Positions 46,160 to 57,063 of a stretch of DNA of 64,000 nucleotides are shown here, in pieces. Position 1 is the first letter of the stretch. The number at the start of each line of letters is the position of its first letter. The stretch is from contig NC_081827.1 in assembly GCF_030867095.1 (NCBI RefSeq), positions 50,717,001-50,781,000 of the forward strand, in the 5' to 3' direction. Source of the DNA: Alligator mississippiensis. Taxonomy: Eukaryota > Chordata > Crocodylia > Alligatoridae. The notes under the pieces are model-generated. The model saw only the letters and a list, made by a program, of their open reading frames with translations, was not told the origin of the DNA and did not search any database. A program made the translations under genes and the position numbers.

Positions 46160-48880
46160 GGCAAAGAGCGAAGCTAAGCTTGTCTCCTCATAAGGCCTGT
46201 TCTCTTGGCCTCTGATCATGCATGTGGCTCTCCTGTGGACTCTTTCAAGCTTCTCCACATCCTTCCCAAATTGTAGAACCCAAAATTTGATGCAGTACTC
46301 CAGCTGCAACCTCACCAAGGCTGAGTACAGCGGGAGGATGACATCCTAGGTCTTGCTTGAGATGCATCAGTAAATGCAAGCCAGAATTTTGTTCACTTTG
46401 CTGGCTGCGGTATTGCATTGACGACTCATGTTCATCTTGTGGTCTGTCATGACCCCCAAGTCTCTTTCAGTCGTGGTGCTAGTGAGTGTAGCACTGCTGA
46501 GCCTATAAGTGTGATGTGGCGGGTTTTTCCCTGAGGTGGAGCGCCTTGTATTTCTACATATTGAATGCCATCAGGCTTTCATTCACCCACCTTGCAAGCC
46601 AGTCCAGGTTGGCCTGGATCACCAGACTATCCTCAAGTGTGAATACTCTTCCCCAAAGTTTGGTGTCATCAGCAAACTTGGCCAGTACACTTCTGACACC
46701 AGTATCCAGGTTGTTTATAAAGACATTAAAGAATACAGGTCCGAGAATGGAGTCTTGGGGAACACCACTGGTCACTGAGTGCAATGTTGATTTGGTTCCA
46801 TCAACTACCTGTCTCGGTCCAACCTTTGAGCCAATTCCCCAGCCATTGGACTGTAGTGTAGTCGAGGCCACAGTTGCCCAATTTTTCCATGAGGACATCA
46901 GGGGAAACCAGGTCAAAGGCTTTTTTTAAAGTCCAAATATATGATATCAACTTCTTCCCTTTTGTCCAGGTGATATGTTACCTGGTCATAGAAGGAAATG
47001 AGATTGGTCAGGCAAGACCTACCCGCAACAAACCCATGCTGGCTATCCCTCGGAATGTTGCCTTCTGTTAGCCTGTCAAGAATGGTTTCTTTGCTAATTT
47101 TTTCCAAGATCTTTCCAGGGATTAAGGTCAAACTGATTGGCCTGTAGTTTCCTGGATCTTCTTTCCTCCCTTTCTTGAAGATAGGCACCACATTGGCCCT
47201 CTTACAATCTTCAGGTACTTTGCCCAAGCACCACACGTTCTTGAATATCCTTACCAGTGGCTGCACTATGATGTCTGCCAGTTCCTTTAGCACTTTTGGG
47301 TGCAATCTATTTGGACCAGCTGATTTGTGGGTATCCAGCCTCTCAAGGTGCTCCCTCATAAGATCTATGCTAATGAGGGGCATATATTCACCCTCACCCT
47401 GGTCATTCCTCATCATGTTAGGCAGGGTGGTCCCTTTTGGCTGGTGAAAAACCAACAATCTGTTAAACAGATTGGCTTTTCCCTGGGTGTCAGTTATCAG
47501 TTGCGCCAATTGATTTAGCAGGGGTCCAATGTTGCCCTTGTTTTTCTTCTGACTCCCCACATATCTAAAGAAGGACTTTTTATTGTCCTTGATTCATGTA
47601 GCCAGTTGGAATTTAGTTGCAGCCTTGGCTTTCCTAGTTTGCTCCCTACAGGTGTGGACCAATGCAGGATACTCCTCCTTAGTGGTGTTTCCTGTCTTCC
47701 ATCCTTTAGGCCTCTCTTTTTAGACACAGGAGGTCCATGAGTTCCCTGTTGAGCCAAGGGGGTTGTTGAGCCCTTTTACCACCTTTTCTATGGGTTGAGA
47801 TGGACTTCCCTTATGCTTCTAGGATTGCTTCCTTAAGGAGCAACCACTCATGATTAACTCCCTTCCCTGTCAAATCATGGCCTCTCAGGGCCTCAACAAC
47901 AAGCCTCCTGAGCTTATGAAAACCGGCTTTCCTAAATTTGAGGACTACTGAATTGCTGACTGACTTACCAGCTTTGTCATGGATAGTGAAAGTGATCAAC
48001 TCATGGTCACTGTCACTCAGCTTCCCTTTGATTCTTAGGTCGCTGATTAGATCATCCCCTTTGGCCAGTACCAGGTCCAGCAGTGCCTTACCTCTTGTTG
48101 GCCCATAAAATTCTTGACAGGTAGAACTCATCGACGCATGTGAAGAAGCTTTGAGACTGATCAGATTTGGCTGAGTGCTCTTCTCATGAGATGTCTAGGT
48201 AGTTGAAGTCTCCCATGACAGCCATGTACCAAGAACATACAGCATCAGCCAGTTCCCTGGCAAATTGATGGTCAAGTTCTGGTTCCTGATTTCGAGGTCT
48301 GTAGTAGACTCCTACCATTGTATCCCCCTCACCACTTCCCCTCATATTCTAAAGGGTCTCCAGTCATCCTTAGGTGCCAATCTCAGCTTGTAGAGACGTG
48401 TAGCTCTCCCTCACCTAGTGAGCTAGACCCCTGCCCCTTTTTTCAGCATGATACCTCCTGTACAGTGTATAACCATTTATACCCATAGTCCAGTCATAGG
48501 AGGAGTCCCACCCAGTCTCCATTATCCCTATGAGATTGTAGTCATTTTTGTTTAGCAGAAGGACTAGTTCCTCCTGTTTATTCCCCAAACTCCTGGCATT
48601 AGTGTACAGGCAAGTAAGTATGCCATTGGAGGCCCTAGGCTTCCTTGCACTCATGGAGAACATTTCTTCCTGGGCTGGGTAGGAGTGGGTTCCCTTGAGC
48701 ATCCTAACCTGCTGATTTTGCAATTCATGCTTGGTGAGCTTGCTCTGGTAGTTGTCCGCCCATCCCCCAGCAAGCTTAGATTAAAGCCTGATCAAACAGG
48801 TCAGCCATTCTGGCTGAGAAGAGCTTCTTCCATAGTGGAGTGAGGTGGAGGCCATCTCTTCCCAAACTCATTTTGGGCCC
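46160..48880 (-). mobile_element. CR1, antisense, missing its 3' end
   Basis: Read on the minus strand it runs from the C-terminal end of ORF1 (GRDGLHLTPLWKKLF, stop at about 48780) through the whole endonuclease and RT of ORF2 to about the RRAT segment at 46160. The 3' UTR and terminal repeat are absent. CR1 copies are normally cut at the 5' end, so loss of the 3' end implies a later deletion or rearrangement near 46.1 kb, where it meets the end of the sense CR1 stack. Confidence 0.88.
46554..48723 (-). pseudogene. CR1 ORF2 remnant, antisense
   Basis: On the minus strand the blocks in order are LYTNARSLGNKQEEL, LIGIMETGWDSSYD (endonuclease; W to G change in the ETWW motif), FYGPTRGKALLDLVL, SDHELITFTIHDKAG, GNYRPISLTLIPGKILEK, SQHGFVAGRSCLTNL, VDIIYLDFKKS, SGVPQDSILGPVFFN and KFADDTKLWGRV. 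Frame breaks at several points show it is inactive, but similarity to the 41.8-kb copy is high. Confidence 0.88.
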
Positions 48881-49400
48881 AGCTCTGGAGTGAGACACAG
48901 ACAGAAGCCCGTTGTGCCCCCAGGAACCCCAGAACCCCAACAGGACCCCAGTGGAACCCAACCCAGAGCAGCTGGGAGGTAGGTGGGGCCTGCGGTGGAT
49001 GGGTGTTAGTTCATTTGCAGGGCAGCTGAGAAGAGCTGAACAGGATCATACCACCCCCCCTGCCCCGACTCCTACTTGGCCTAGCCCACCAGGGAGCCAC
49101 ATGACCGGTGCTGCCCAGTGCATGAGCTGGGAAGGGGGAGCACTCACCTGTCCCCTCCTCTGGTGGGGGAGTGGCGTGGAGTTTGCACAACTCCTTAGGG
49201 GGCTGGGCTAAGTAGGAGCCAGGGGGAATGTGACCCTCCTTGGCTCCACTCAGCTGCATCCTGCCCCTAAGTAGTGACCTCCCGCCATGGGCCCCAGCTA
49301 CATCCTGGCTCTGTGCTGGGAGTGAACTTGGGGTCCACCAGTGTCTTTGGCTCTTGGGGGTGCAATGGGCTTGTACTGATGCATCTCTATCAGAGAGCTG
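48881..49400. other. GC-rich stretch, unassigned
   Basis: This could be more of the antisense CR1 ORF1/5' UTR or an unrelated repeat. The 135-aa minus-strand frame shows no esterase or finger motif, so I do not call it. Confidence 0.35.
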
Positions 49401-49409
49401 TCCCAACTG

Positions 49410-49770
49410 TATAAGCATAACTATGAAAGCATAAGCATAATATAAGCATAACTATCATCCTTGGCAAATGCCTGTTCAACCTTGAACACTTCCAACAGTG
49501 AAGATTCTACAACTTCCCTGGACAGTCTACTCCACTGCCTCACTGTTCCAACAGTGAAGTTGTTCCTGATATCCAATTTAAATCTATGTAGCTGCAACTT
49601 CAAGCCATTGCTCCATGTAACAGGTTGTCCTCCCCAGCGCCATCTTCCCTGTTAATCCGCGCTTACGTGGGGCGCTCTTGGAGTCTTCTTTAAGGTTCTT
49701 ATGTCCCACTCTCTCCTCATCTGCCATGTCTTGATGGAAATTATTATGCTGATGTTCTTGTAAGTAGGAC
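49410..49770 (-). mobile_element. CR1 3' end of a different subfamily, antisense
   Basis: Read on the minus strand it contains HRFKLDIRNNFTVGTV and RQWSRLSREVVESS, matching FRLDIRxxFTVRxxRxWNxLPxEV at the C-terminus of CR1 ORF2. An ATTATGCTTAT-type tail lies at the low-coordinate end (repeated ATAAGCATAACTAT on the plus strand). The tail differs from the CTATGAAA type nearby. Confidence 0.75.
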
Positions 49771-50102
49771 ACTGCCTATTGTACTTTGTATGTTGGGGCC
49801 TTTTGCCTCCACGGGCCTTGACCCCAGTCTTTCTCTAGCTAGGCCTCCCCATCTAAACCCACCAAACAGGGTTTGACTCAGAGGCTCTAGCCTTTTTCGG
49901 TGTCTTGGGGCTCATGGCCCTGTTTTCTGCTCCGTTCTGTAGCCAGGCTTTCCTGGCCCAGAGACCCAGCCCCATAACTAGGGGGTTGCAAGTTCAAAGC
50001 TGGGGAATGGCCCTGAACTCATGTCATTTCAGTCCAAAGAAATAAATAAAATTGTACCTCAGGTGCACCAGACCACCCCTGCCTTTTAAGATCATGCCTT
50101 CT
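49771..50102. other. Unassigned stretch
   Basis: Mostly C/T-rich. No gene or transposon end supported. Confidence 0.35.
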
Positions 50103-50300
50103 GATGCCGGGGTCAGTGCACCCCAAAATCCTACACCCACACTGGTGCTGGGGCTTATGTATCCTTAAAGCCTGCACCCTCGCTGGTGCCAGGGTCTGAG
50201 CCCCCCAAAAAGCCATGGCCTCACTGGTGCTAGAGTCTGAGCCCCCAAAAAGCTGCAACCTCATTGGCGCCAGGGTCTGAGCCCCAAAATAAGGCCTCCT
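50103..50300. repeat. Minisatellite, unit about 41 bp, about five copies
   Basis: Successive units begin GGTGCTGGGGCTTATG, GGTGCCAGGGTCTGAGCC, GGTGCTAGAGTCTGAGCC and GGCGCCAGGGTCTGAGCC, each followed by CCCAAAAAGC-like and C-rich parts. Units diverge by several bases. Confidence 0.8.
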
Positions 50301-50954
50301 CCTTCCCCTGATAGCCTCACCCAAACCACCAGTATTATTAAAAAAAAAAAAAGAAAGAAATATGAACAGTCCTGTCCATGAGCAATAACTGCCACCCAAA
50401 AATGTCATTAAAGAAGGCAGCATGCCAGCTTACATTTATGCAGGGTTCGTGCTTTGACTCCCCACCGTTTCCTACAGTCTTTCTTCTGAGGTTGCTACCA
50501 TCCCTCCAGGGTCCTTCATAGTTCCCGTCTTCCAGCCTTTGGACTGCTCACCAAGCCTCTCTGTGGTGCTCTGGGACACACTCCTTCCCCTTTGGCTGCT
50601 GGCCCCTACTGCCGCTCTGCCCAGGGATTTTAGAGCCCTGGCCTGTCCCTTCCGGTCAGCTGACTAGCTGGCCAAGCTCAGTATTTAACCCCCTCCTTAC
50701 TGGCACTCTGTGCTCAGCAAGTTCTGGCCTTAAAGGAGCTGACCTGTCTTCTGTTCCCTGTTACAGTCCACATTCTGTTCTTTGAAGCAAGACAGAAAAG
50801 GTGTTTTCCCTGTAAAACTGCTGCTGTGGATGCATCCCAAAACTGCATTCACCTTTTGTGCAGCTGTATCACATCGCAGACTCATATTGACACCTTAACC
50901 CTTCTCCGTGCTGCCATCCAGCCAGGTATCACCCATTTTGCATTTGTATTTTTT
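50301..50954. other. Unassigned, LTR-like composition
   Basis: TATTTAACCCCCTCC at about 50680 and a CCCTGTTACA string at about 50757-50766 hint at an LTR, but no matching start or TSD was found. Confidence 0.3.
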
Positions 50955-52300
50955 ATTATTCTTTTTGAGTTATAGCACCTTGCATTTGTCAGCTTTGAAC
51001 TTCATCCTGTTAGTGCCAGTCCAGCTTTCCAATCTGCCAAGATCCTTCTGAATTGTACACCTGTCTTTCAGTATATTCATAATCCTTCCTAGTTTTGTGT
51101 CATCTGCAGATTTGCTCAAGAAGCTCTCAAAATCAGTACCAAAATCATTGATAAACACATTGAACAGCACTGTGCCTAGGTAAGACACCTGTGGGAGTCC
51201 ACATGAAACCTCCTGCAATTCTGATATGGATCCATTTATAATAACGCTTTGTTTGTGGCTACTGAGACAATTGTCTATTCATCTAATAGTAGTTTTGCCT
51301 AGCCCACATTTCTTCATGTTGTTTATGAGAATGTCATGTAGGACCTTGTCAAAAGCCTTGCTGAAGTCCAGGTACACTATATTCACAGCATTCCCTTCAT
51401 CCACCCAAGTAGTTCCTTTGTCAAAGGAGATGAAGTTTTTTTTGACAAAATTTGTTCTAATAAATCCATGCTGGCTGCTTGTGATCAGCCTTTCCTCCTC
51501 CAGGTGTTTGGAAATGGGCTTCCTTATGATATGCTCCAGTACCTTCCCCAGTACTGAGGTGAAGCTAACTGGCCTGTAGCTCCCCAGGTCCATCTTGAAC
51601 TCAATCATGTTGTGGTCACTATCACTGAAGTTACCTTTCACCTTCATATTCTCAACCAATTCCTGCCTATTTGTGAGCAGCAAGTCTAAAAGTGCTTCCC
51701 CCCTAGTTGGCCTTTCTACCACCTATACCAGGGGTTTTCAGCCTTTTTTAATAAGTGTACCCCTGGCAGCCCCCTTTTAGTAAGTGTACTCCCTGGGGGG
51801 CCAGATGCAGAGTGGGAGTGTGGCGAGCAGCGGCAACACAGCATCTGTGCAGCCCTGCTCTCACCCCGCACCAGCCCTGCTCCTGTGAGGCAGTGGTGCA
51901 GGGTGGTGGTACTCCATCCCTGCCTGCCCTCATGTACCTCCTGGGACTTTTCAAAGTACCCCCAGGGGTATGCACAGCTCCAGTTGTTTCTTGTGAATTG
52001 CCTTGTTTCCTTCCAAGCAGATATCCTGATAATTAAAGTCCCCCATGAGAACAAGGTCCTGCAATTTGGAAATTCTGTCATCTGTTTAAAGAAGGCCTCA
52101 TCCACCTCTTCCAACTAGTTTGGTGGCCTACAACAGATATTCACTATAAGGGGCAGTGAGGAAATTTACACTTGAAAAGAAAAGGCCAGCAGTGAAAATT
52201 AAGACAAGTGAAGTGGGTACTGAAGAGGAATTTGAAGGATAGCAGAGATACCTGGTATACTAAGAGAGGAATGCATCTGGATTTCAGTATCCAAGGCCTA
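50955..52300 (-). mobile_element. CR1, antisense, with internal deletion joining endonuclease to RT
   Basis: On the minus strand endonuclease remnants (about 52100-51600, including [16 protein letters not shown] and [15 protein letters not shown]) run in frame straight into RT block [20 protein letters not shown]. Then come [26 protein letters not shown] and KSADDTKLG. About 0.8 kb that lies between these blocks in the 41.8-kb copy is missing. A hAT fragment at 51729-51985 interrupts the endonuclease. The subfamily differs from the younger copies. The 3' end beyond KADKCKVL is missing. Confidence 0.85.
51729..51985. mobile_element. hAT MITE fragment inside antisense CR1
   Basis: The left end CAGGGGTTTTCAGCCTTTTT has a Charlie-like terminus. 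The interior repeats AATAAGTGTACCCCTGG and, on the right, AAAGTACCCCCAGGGGTA. The right terminus is not intact, so the end is approximate and no TSD is shown. Confidence 0.6.
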
Positions 52301-52734
52301 GTTCACCCTCAAACTGTTTCTAAAATGGTCTGAAATTCCCCTAAGGCTTGACTAAAAAGCCCTTTGCCTAAAATTTCTATACCCCAGAATGAAGCAAAGA
52401 GAGTGATAGGTGCTTGAACAGAGGGCAGACAGCAGTGCCATAGCAAGGTGGAGGGTGAGGGGATGAGTGCGACAACTGCACCAGACAACAAAGTGAAGGG
52501 GTGCCAACAGGTCTTGCCCAGCCAGGGCACAGCACGGGACAGAGCTGCAAGCAGCATATTTGTGGGGTGGGGGCAAGATATGGGAAGGGTGGCTCTCACT
52601 GCTGTGTACACTCCTAGGCAAGCATAGAGGGGCATGTGTCCTCTGGATCTGTGTGTGGGATGAGGGCAGGCTGCTTCTGCGGGTTTTGCCTCAGGCACCA
52701 AACTTCATTGCTGCAACACTGGCAGGCATGGTGG
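52301..52734. other. Unassigned stretch
   Basis: No coding or transposon feature supported. Frames here have no recognisable domain. Confidence 0.35.
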
Positions 52735-52912
52735 CTTCTCAGGGCATTTATACACATGCTCCAAGAAGTGGGGGTGTGGAGAAGGTGGTACTTTAATTAG
52801 AGTGGCTCCAGCAAACTTGATTACCATGCATCTGTTGCAATGCGCTGTAATTACAGCACATTGGAGCAGCCTCAATGCATGTGTCCACACTCAGAGACTA
52901 ACTGGTTCATAG
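52735..52912. mobile_element. MITE-like element with imperfect ends
   Basis: Left GGGCATTTATACACATGCTCC and right GGAGCAGCCTCAATGCATGTG then TCCACACTC are roughly inverted (both contain ACACATGC and GCTCC). GCGCTGTAATTACAGCAC near the centre is a near-perfect palindrome. No TSD was established. It is broadly similar in style to 13393-13639. Confidence 0.4.
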
Positions 52913-52945
52913 AGGCATGAACTTTCATAGGCAACAACCTTTTGG
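52890..52945 (-). repeat. Interspersed repeat, antisense (same family as 53880 and 62930)
   Basis: ACTCAGAGACTAACTGGTTC and ATGAACTTTCATAGGCAACA are the inverse of the GTTACCTACAAAAGCTCAT...CAGTTAGTGTATAAGGTG order seen in the other two copies. Confidence 0.45.
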
Positions 52946-53879
52946 CAACTATGATGAAAGGTGTCTTATGTAGGGGATCCCCGAGTGACACACTATCCAT
53001 CTGGTGCAGGGGACCCTCCCCTCAACTCTCCTGCCATGACTTGGTGTTATTAGATAAAGGGAGGGGGTTCAGTGGAGATCTTCTTCCTGGGGGGTCCACG
53101 GGGAAGGCAGTATTCACTGTTCGGGTGCGATGTTCCGCAGGGCTCCACCTTCCCTACACCCCGTCCACTCGCCAACCGAATGGGCGCCAATGATGTGGTT
53201 TGGTCATGCTCGATCGACCCCTGCTTGCCTAGAGGGGAAACCCACATTTGTATGGGTTCTGTTGGACTTGCCAGGCTGCCTTGACGAGTAGCCTTTCCAT
53301 TGTGGAGACTGGCAAGCTGAACTTGAGTTGGCTGGTGCCCTCTTCAGCACCTCTGGGTCGGGCGCTTCTGGTCTTACACTTATTCTCTCCTTTTTTTTTT
53401 GTCAGAAGAAATAGGCCCCTGGGGAGGAGAGGGGTGTGGAGTTGCCTCCTTCCTCCCAGCCTCCTACAGGGGCCTGAAATGCATCCCCTGTTCTGCCTGC
53501 CAGCATCAAGCCGGCTGCGCTGCTCCTGTCTGCTGTAAGAGCCTGTGCACATCTGGTGCACTCCTCGCCAGCATGCTCCCTCTCTCTCCCTGCCCCCGGG
53601 TTCTGGTGGGGCTTTTAAATCTTCCCGCAACAGCTGGAACGGCTGCCATGATTGACTCAGCTTTTCCCTGCCCATGGAACAGCTGATTAAACAGCCAGCG
53701 TAACGCTGACTCATGCGGCTGCAGGTGCGGCTGCGGTTCCTGCTCTGGCTCCGGCTGCACCCCTGGAGGTAAGTCCCCCCTAGGGGGCGCTGTTTGTGGG
53801 GTTTGGGGCCTGCAGGGATTTCAGTCTCCCCTTCGGGAGCTTGTGGGGGCGTCTCACCACCACAGCAACCTATTCACAA
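52946..53879. other. GC-rich, unassigned stretch
   Basis: Reading frames on both strands at 53230-53760 are overlapping and domain-free. The block may be a transposon body or a small CpG-rich region, but there are no ends and no splice sites that I trust. Confidence 0.35.
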
Positions 53880-53965
53880 TGTAGGTTGTTACCTACAAAA
53901 GCTCATATCCTTCTGAATCAGTTAGTGTATAAGGTGACACCCAACCTTGCATTCTGCCTCACTTC
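53880..53965 (+). repeat. Interspersed repeat, sense
   Basis: TTACCTACAAAAGCTCATAT, CAGTTAGTGTATAAGGTGAC and TTGCATTCTGCCTC run in the same order as at 62930-63045 (CTTACAAAAGCTTATGCATC, TACTCTATAAGGTG, TATTCTGCCTT). Similar text is common in turtle and crocodile DNA in my memory. The family name is uncertain. Confidence 0.5.
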
Positions 53966-53981
53966 AAACTAGCATAGCTAA

Positions 53982-54771
53982 TAGGGCTGTGTGAAGCTTT
54001 GGTCCCTGATTTGATTCGGTGGAGATTCAGCCTGATTCGGTGGCCAAATATCCAAATCCAAATCGAATCAGAGGACCCTTTAATCTCTCTGAATCGAATT
54101 GGAACCCTCCAAATCAATTCGGAGAGATTCAGAGATTCAGACATAAAGAGAGGTTTAAATGTTTTTTCTACATACCTCTAGGTAGCAGGGGCTCATAAAT
54201 ACTGAGATGCTGGGGCTCATGGAGCATCCCACAGAAGTGCGGGGGCTCCCCAGTGCGCTCGTCAGCAGATCTGGAAGTGGGTCAGAAGTACTTCTGGTCC
54301 ACTTCTGGGTCCACCAGAGAGCTTACTGTGGGGGGGGGGGCTCCATCTCGGTGACTGGTGCCTCCTGGGTCTGAGGGGGGGCACCTGGGGTCCCCCTTTG
54401 GCTGATCTCCGAGCCACGGGGGCAGGTGGAGGGGGGGCAGTGCGCACCTCAGCAGTCCCTAAAGTGGACTGGAACTACTTCTGGTCCACTTCCGGGTTCA
54501 CCATCAAGCACATGGAGGGCCCCCCCCCCCCCCCCACTCCTATGGGATGCTTCATGCACCCCAGCATTGCAGTGATCACAAGCTGTGCTGGTACCTCGAG
54601 GTATATAGAAAAAACTTTTCAAGCTGTGCCTATGTTCGAATCGGCATTGAATCTTCAGATTTGGACTCTGCCGAATTGAACCAGGGACAGTGATCCAATT
54701 CAATGAATCGAATCACTGTCCTTGATTCGAGCTGAATCTGAATTGAATAGGGCCCATTTTGCACACACCTA
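53982..54771. mobile_element. Non-autonomous hAT family A, copy 2
   Basis: The left end is TAGGGCTGTGTGAAGCTTT. The right end is ATTTTGCACACACCTA. The flanks ATAGCTAA (53974-53981) and ATAGCTCT (54772-54779) agree at 6 of 8. Subterminal GATTCGG/GAATC blocks resemble copies 1 and 3, while the GC-rich middle differs and holds G10 and C15 runs. 790 bp, no transposase. Confidence 0.88.
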
Positions 54772-54787
54772 ATAGCTCTGAACAGGT

Positions 54788-54973
54788 CAGGGGCAGGCAT
54801 TTATTTTGGGTGGAGGGCCGCTTACTGAGTTTTGGCAAGCCATTGAGGGCCGTATGATAGGCAGCCAAGGCAGATAAATATTCATTTTCTAAATTTTTTA
54901 GGGGCCCCGCAGGCTGGATAGAATGGCCTGGCGGGCCCCATCTGGCCCGTGGGCTACATTTTGCCCACCCCTG
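54788..54973. mobile_element. Short hAT MITE
   Basis: The ends are CAGGGGCAGGCATTT and, reverse complemented, CAGGGGTGGGCAAAA. The flanks GAACAGGT and GAATAGGT agree at 7 of 8. It lies 16 bp from copy 2 of hAT family A, showing repeated use of the same neighbourhood. Confidence 0.85.
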
Positions 54974-54984
54974 GAATAGGTGCT

Positions 54985-55292
54985 CAAACAAGTAGATGAG
55001 GAACTTGAACAGGAAGAACTATTCTCACTGTGGTTGGTAGAACATGAAGGACAGGGTTGCAATACTGCAAAGCAGATTCAGATTGAATTGTAGGGGGAAA
55101 AAAATCTTACTGTAAGAGCAGTAGGACAGTGGAACAAGCTACACAGTCAAGTTGAGGAATCTCCATTGAAAATTTTACAATAGAGGCTGGATAAAGATTT
55201 GTTTGGAATAGGTTAGAAATAACACATCCTGCATTAATTCAGAGGTTGGACTAGATGGCCTTGAAGTCCCTTCTGGCCCTATTATTCTAAGG
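54985..55292 (+). mobile_element. CR1-like LINE 3' end
   Basis: GAACAAGCTACACAGTCAAG, GAGGCTGGATAAAGATTTG, and GAGGTTGGACTAGATGGCC followed by CCCTTCTGGCCCTATTATTCTA follow the order of CR1/L3 3' ends. Old and 5'-truncated. Confidence 0.65.
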
Positions 55293-57026
55293 AGAAAAGA
55301 ATTTTACTCAGAACCATAGCCAAGCATTTTGGTGTCTAATGCAGGTTACATCCAGAATGCCTCATGCGCTGTTATAAAACATTACATAACATTACTTCCA
55401 TCTGATTTAGTGCCCCCCATGAGAAGGCACCCATTGCCCTTGGTACAATACTGATATTATTCCATCATGCTACATGCTAATCTTGGTCAAGAAACTGCAT
55501 GTGTCTGTCATTCTCATTCCCAACCTCTCCCCCTTATTTTTTTTACACTCTCCTTTGCTATGTCAATGGAGTAGTGAGACTGTAGCACCTCTGAAAGTAA
55601 AGACCTATTGTTTTTATGTGATTCATAGATTTTTGTTCTTAGATTTTAAAGGCCAGATGGGACCACTAAAACTTCTCATCTGGCATTGTATACAGGGATG
55701 GAAAGAAGGGGCATACCACTATAAGTCCTGTACTAAAATTATGTCTTTAATGCTTATATAGCATTGTTATTTTATGATTAACATCATTTTTGTATGAGCT
55801 GATTCTCCACTCCTTACTTATGCTGAGTTGTGCACACATACACACAAACTTTTGGCTCAAGCCTAACCTGGATTTCATTTTTCAACTACATTGAAGTTAT
55901 ACTTGGTGCAGCTGCAAAGAACTGAAAAGGGCCTAAGCAACTTTTCCATGGCTTATATATGGTTAAAATAACCATTGGCACAACCTGAAGCTACCTAGGG
56001 GCTCCTGTAATTATACTAACCATAGCAGTCCACAGGAATCTTTACACTGATTGAGCATCAGGGAGAGATTTGTGTACTACATACCATCCATTCCCATGAA
56101 CGTTTGGCCATTTCCCACCCCCAGCATGCACCCCATGAGGATGGAAAAATAAGTGGTATAACACAGACTAATGACAGTGCTTTTCCACCTGAGGAATGTT
56201 TTCTGATAAGATTTGTCCACCACTTCCAGGTGCTGCCTTCAGACAGTGACTGAGGACTACATTCAAATTGTTTTGTGAAAGGTAGAAATATTTCCAAGAC
56301 ATTATTTATTTTCTAACATGCTCAGCAAAGGTTTAATTTAAGAAACGGTGACTTATGATGTAAAGGAAAATAAAATATTATGAGATGAATTAATAGTAGA
56401 TGTAACTCCAGTGAAGTCACAGGAGTTGTGCGTGAGATTAATTTAACTCAACAAGCTTTACTCTACTTAGAACAAAACAGATCACATGGCATGGTTTATG
56501 GAAGTTTCAACTATTTCTTAGCAAGCTCAAGCAAGTAGTTCACTCAAGCAAGTAATAGATCTCATGTGAAAAGGGAATAGATCATATACTGAAGCATGCA
56601 AACTGACATTTCATCACAACAAAATGTCAACTAGTAATTCATTATATTCCCACAAACAAATGAAGAAGAATTATTCAAGAATCAAGTAAAAATGAGTTGG
56701 GTTGCAAAAATTTGACCTCTACTTTCCTCAGCTCTCAGGTATTCGTTTTACATTACAGCTTTTAGAGGTTGTCAAGTAGAATCTTTCATTTCAATAACAG
56801 TCATGTTTTAGACATTTTAAAAATCCTTTTAAAACATTTTGAGGATTTTTTCTGATCCCTTCTAGATTATTTTAGGAACTTTAATATAAAAGATTATTGA
56901 ATTTGCTAGTGACTGGGACAGGAACTGCAAGTAATCAGTAGCAAAATCATGCACATGACTACATACGAAGTACTGTTACCAGTAGAAAGTAAACAAATGG
57001 ACTAAACTAGAAAAAAAAATCCTTAC
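55293..57026. other. AT-rich non-coding stretch
   Basis: No gene or transposon recognised. Confidence 0.45.
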
Positions 57027-57063
57027 CTGTATGTTTCAGTTACTGTAACACAAGATGTTGCCT
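57027..57063 (-). other. Candidate 37-nt exon
   Basis: On the minus strand TTTTCTTCTGACTGTTATAG precedes 37 nt, then donor GTAAGGATTT. One frame (2 nt, ATSCVTVTETY, 2 nt) is open and the other two have stops. It lies upstream of the CpG island on the minus strand, so it would belong to a different or longer transcript. Confidence 0.25.

Noticed and set aside
50103..50300. CRISPR-like array
   Set aside because: Units are contiguous 41-bp tandem repeats without unique spacers, and the DNA is vertebrate.
49782..50766. Possible solo LTR ending in CCCTGTTACA
   Set aside because: No start with a matching duplication; the span also contains a minisatellite, so boundaries are arbitrary.
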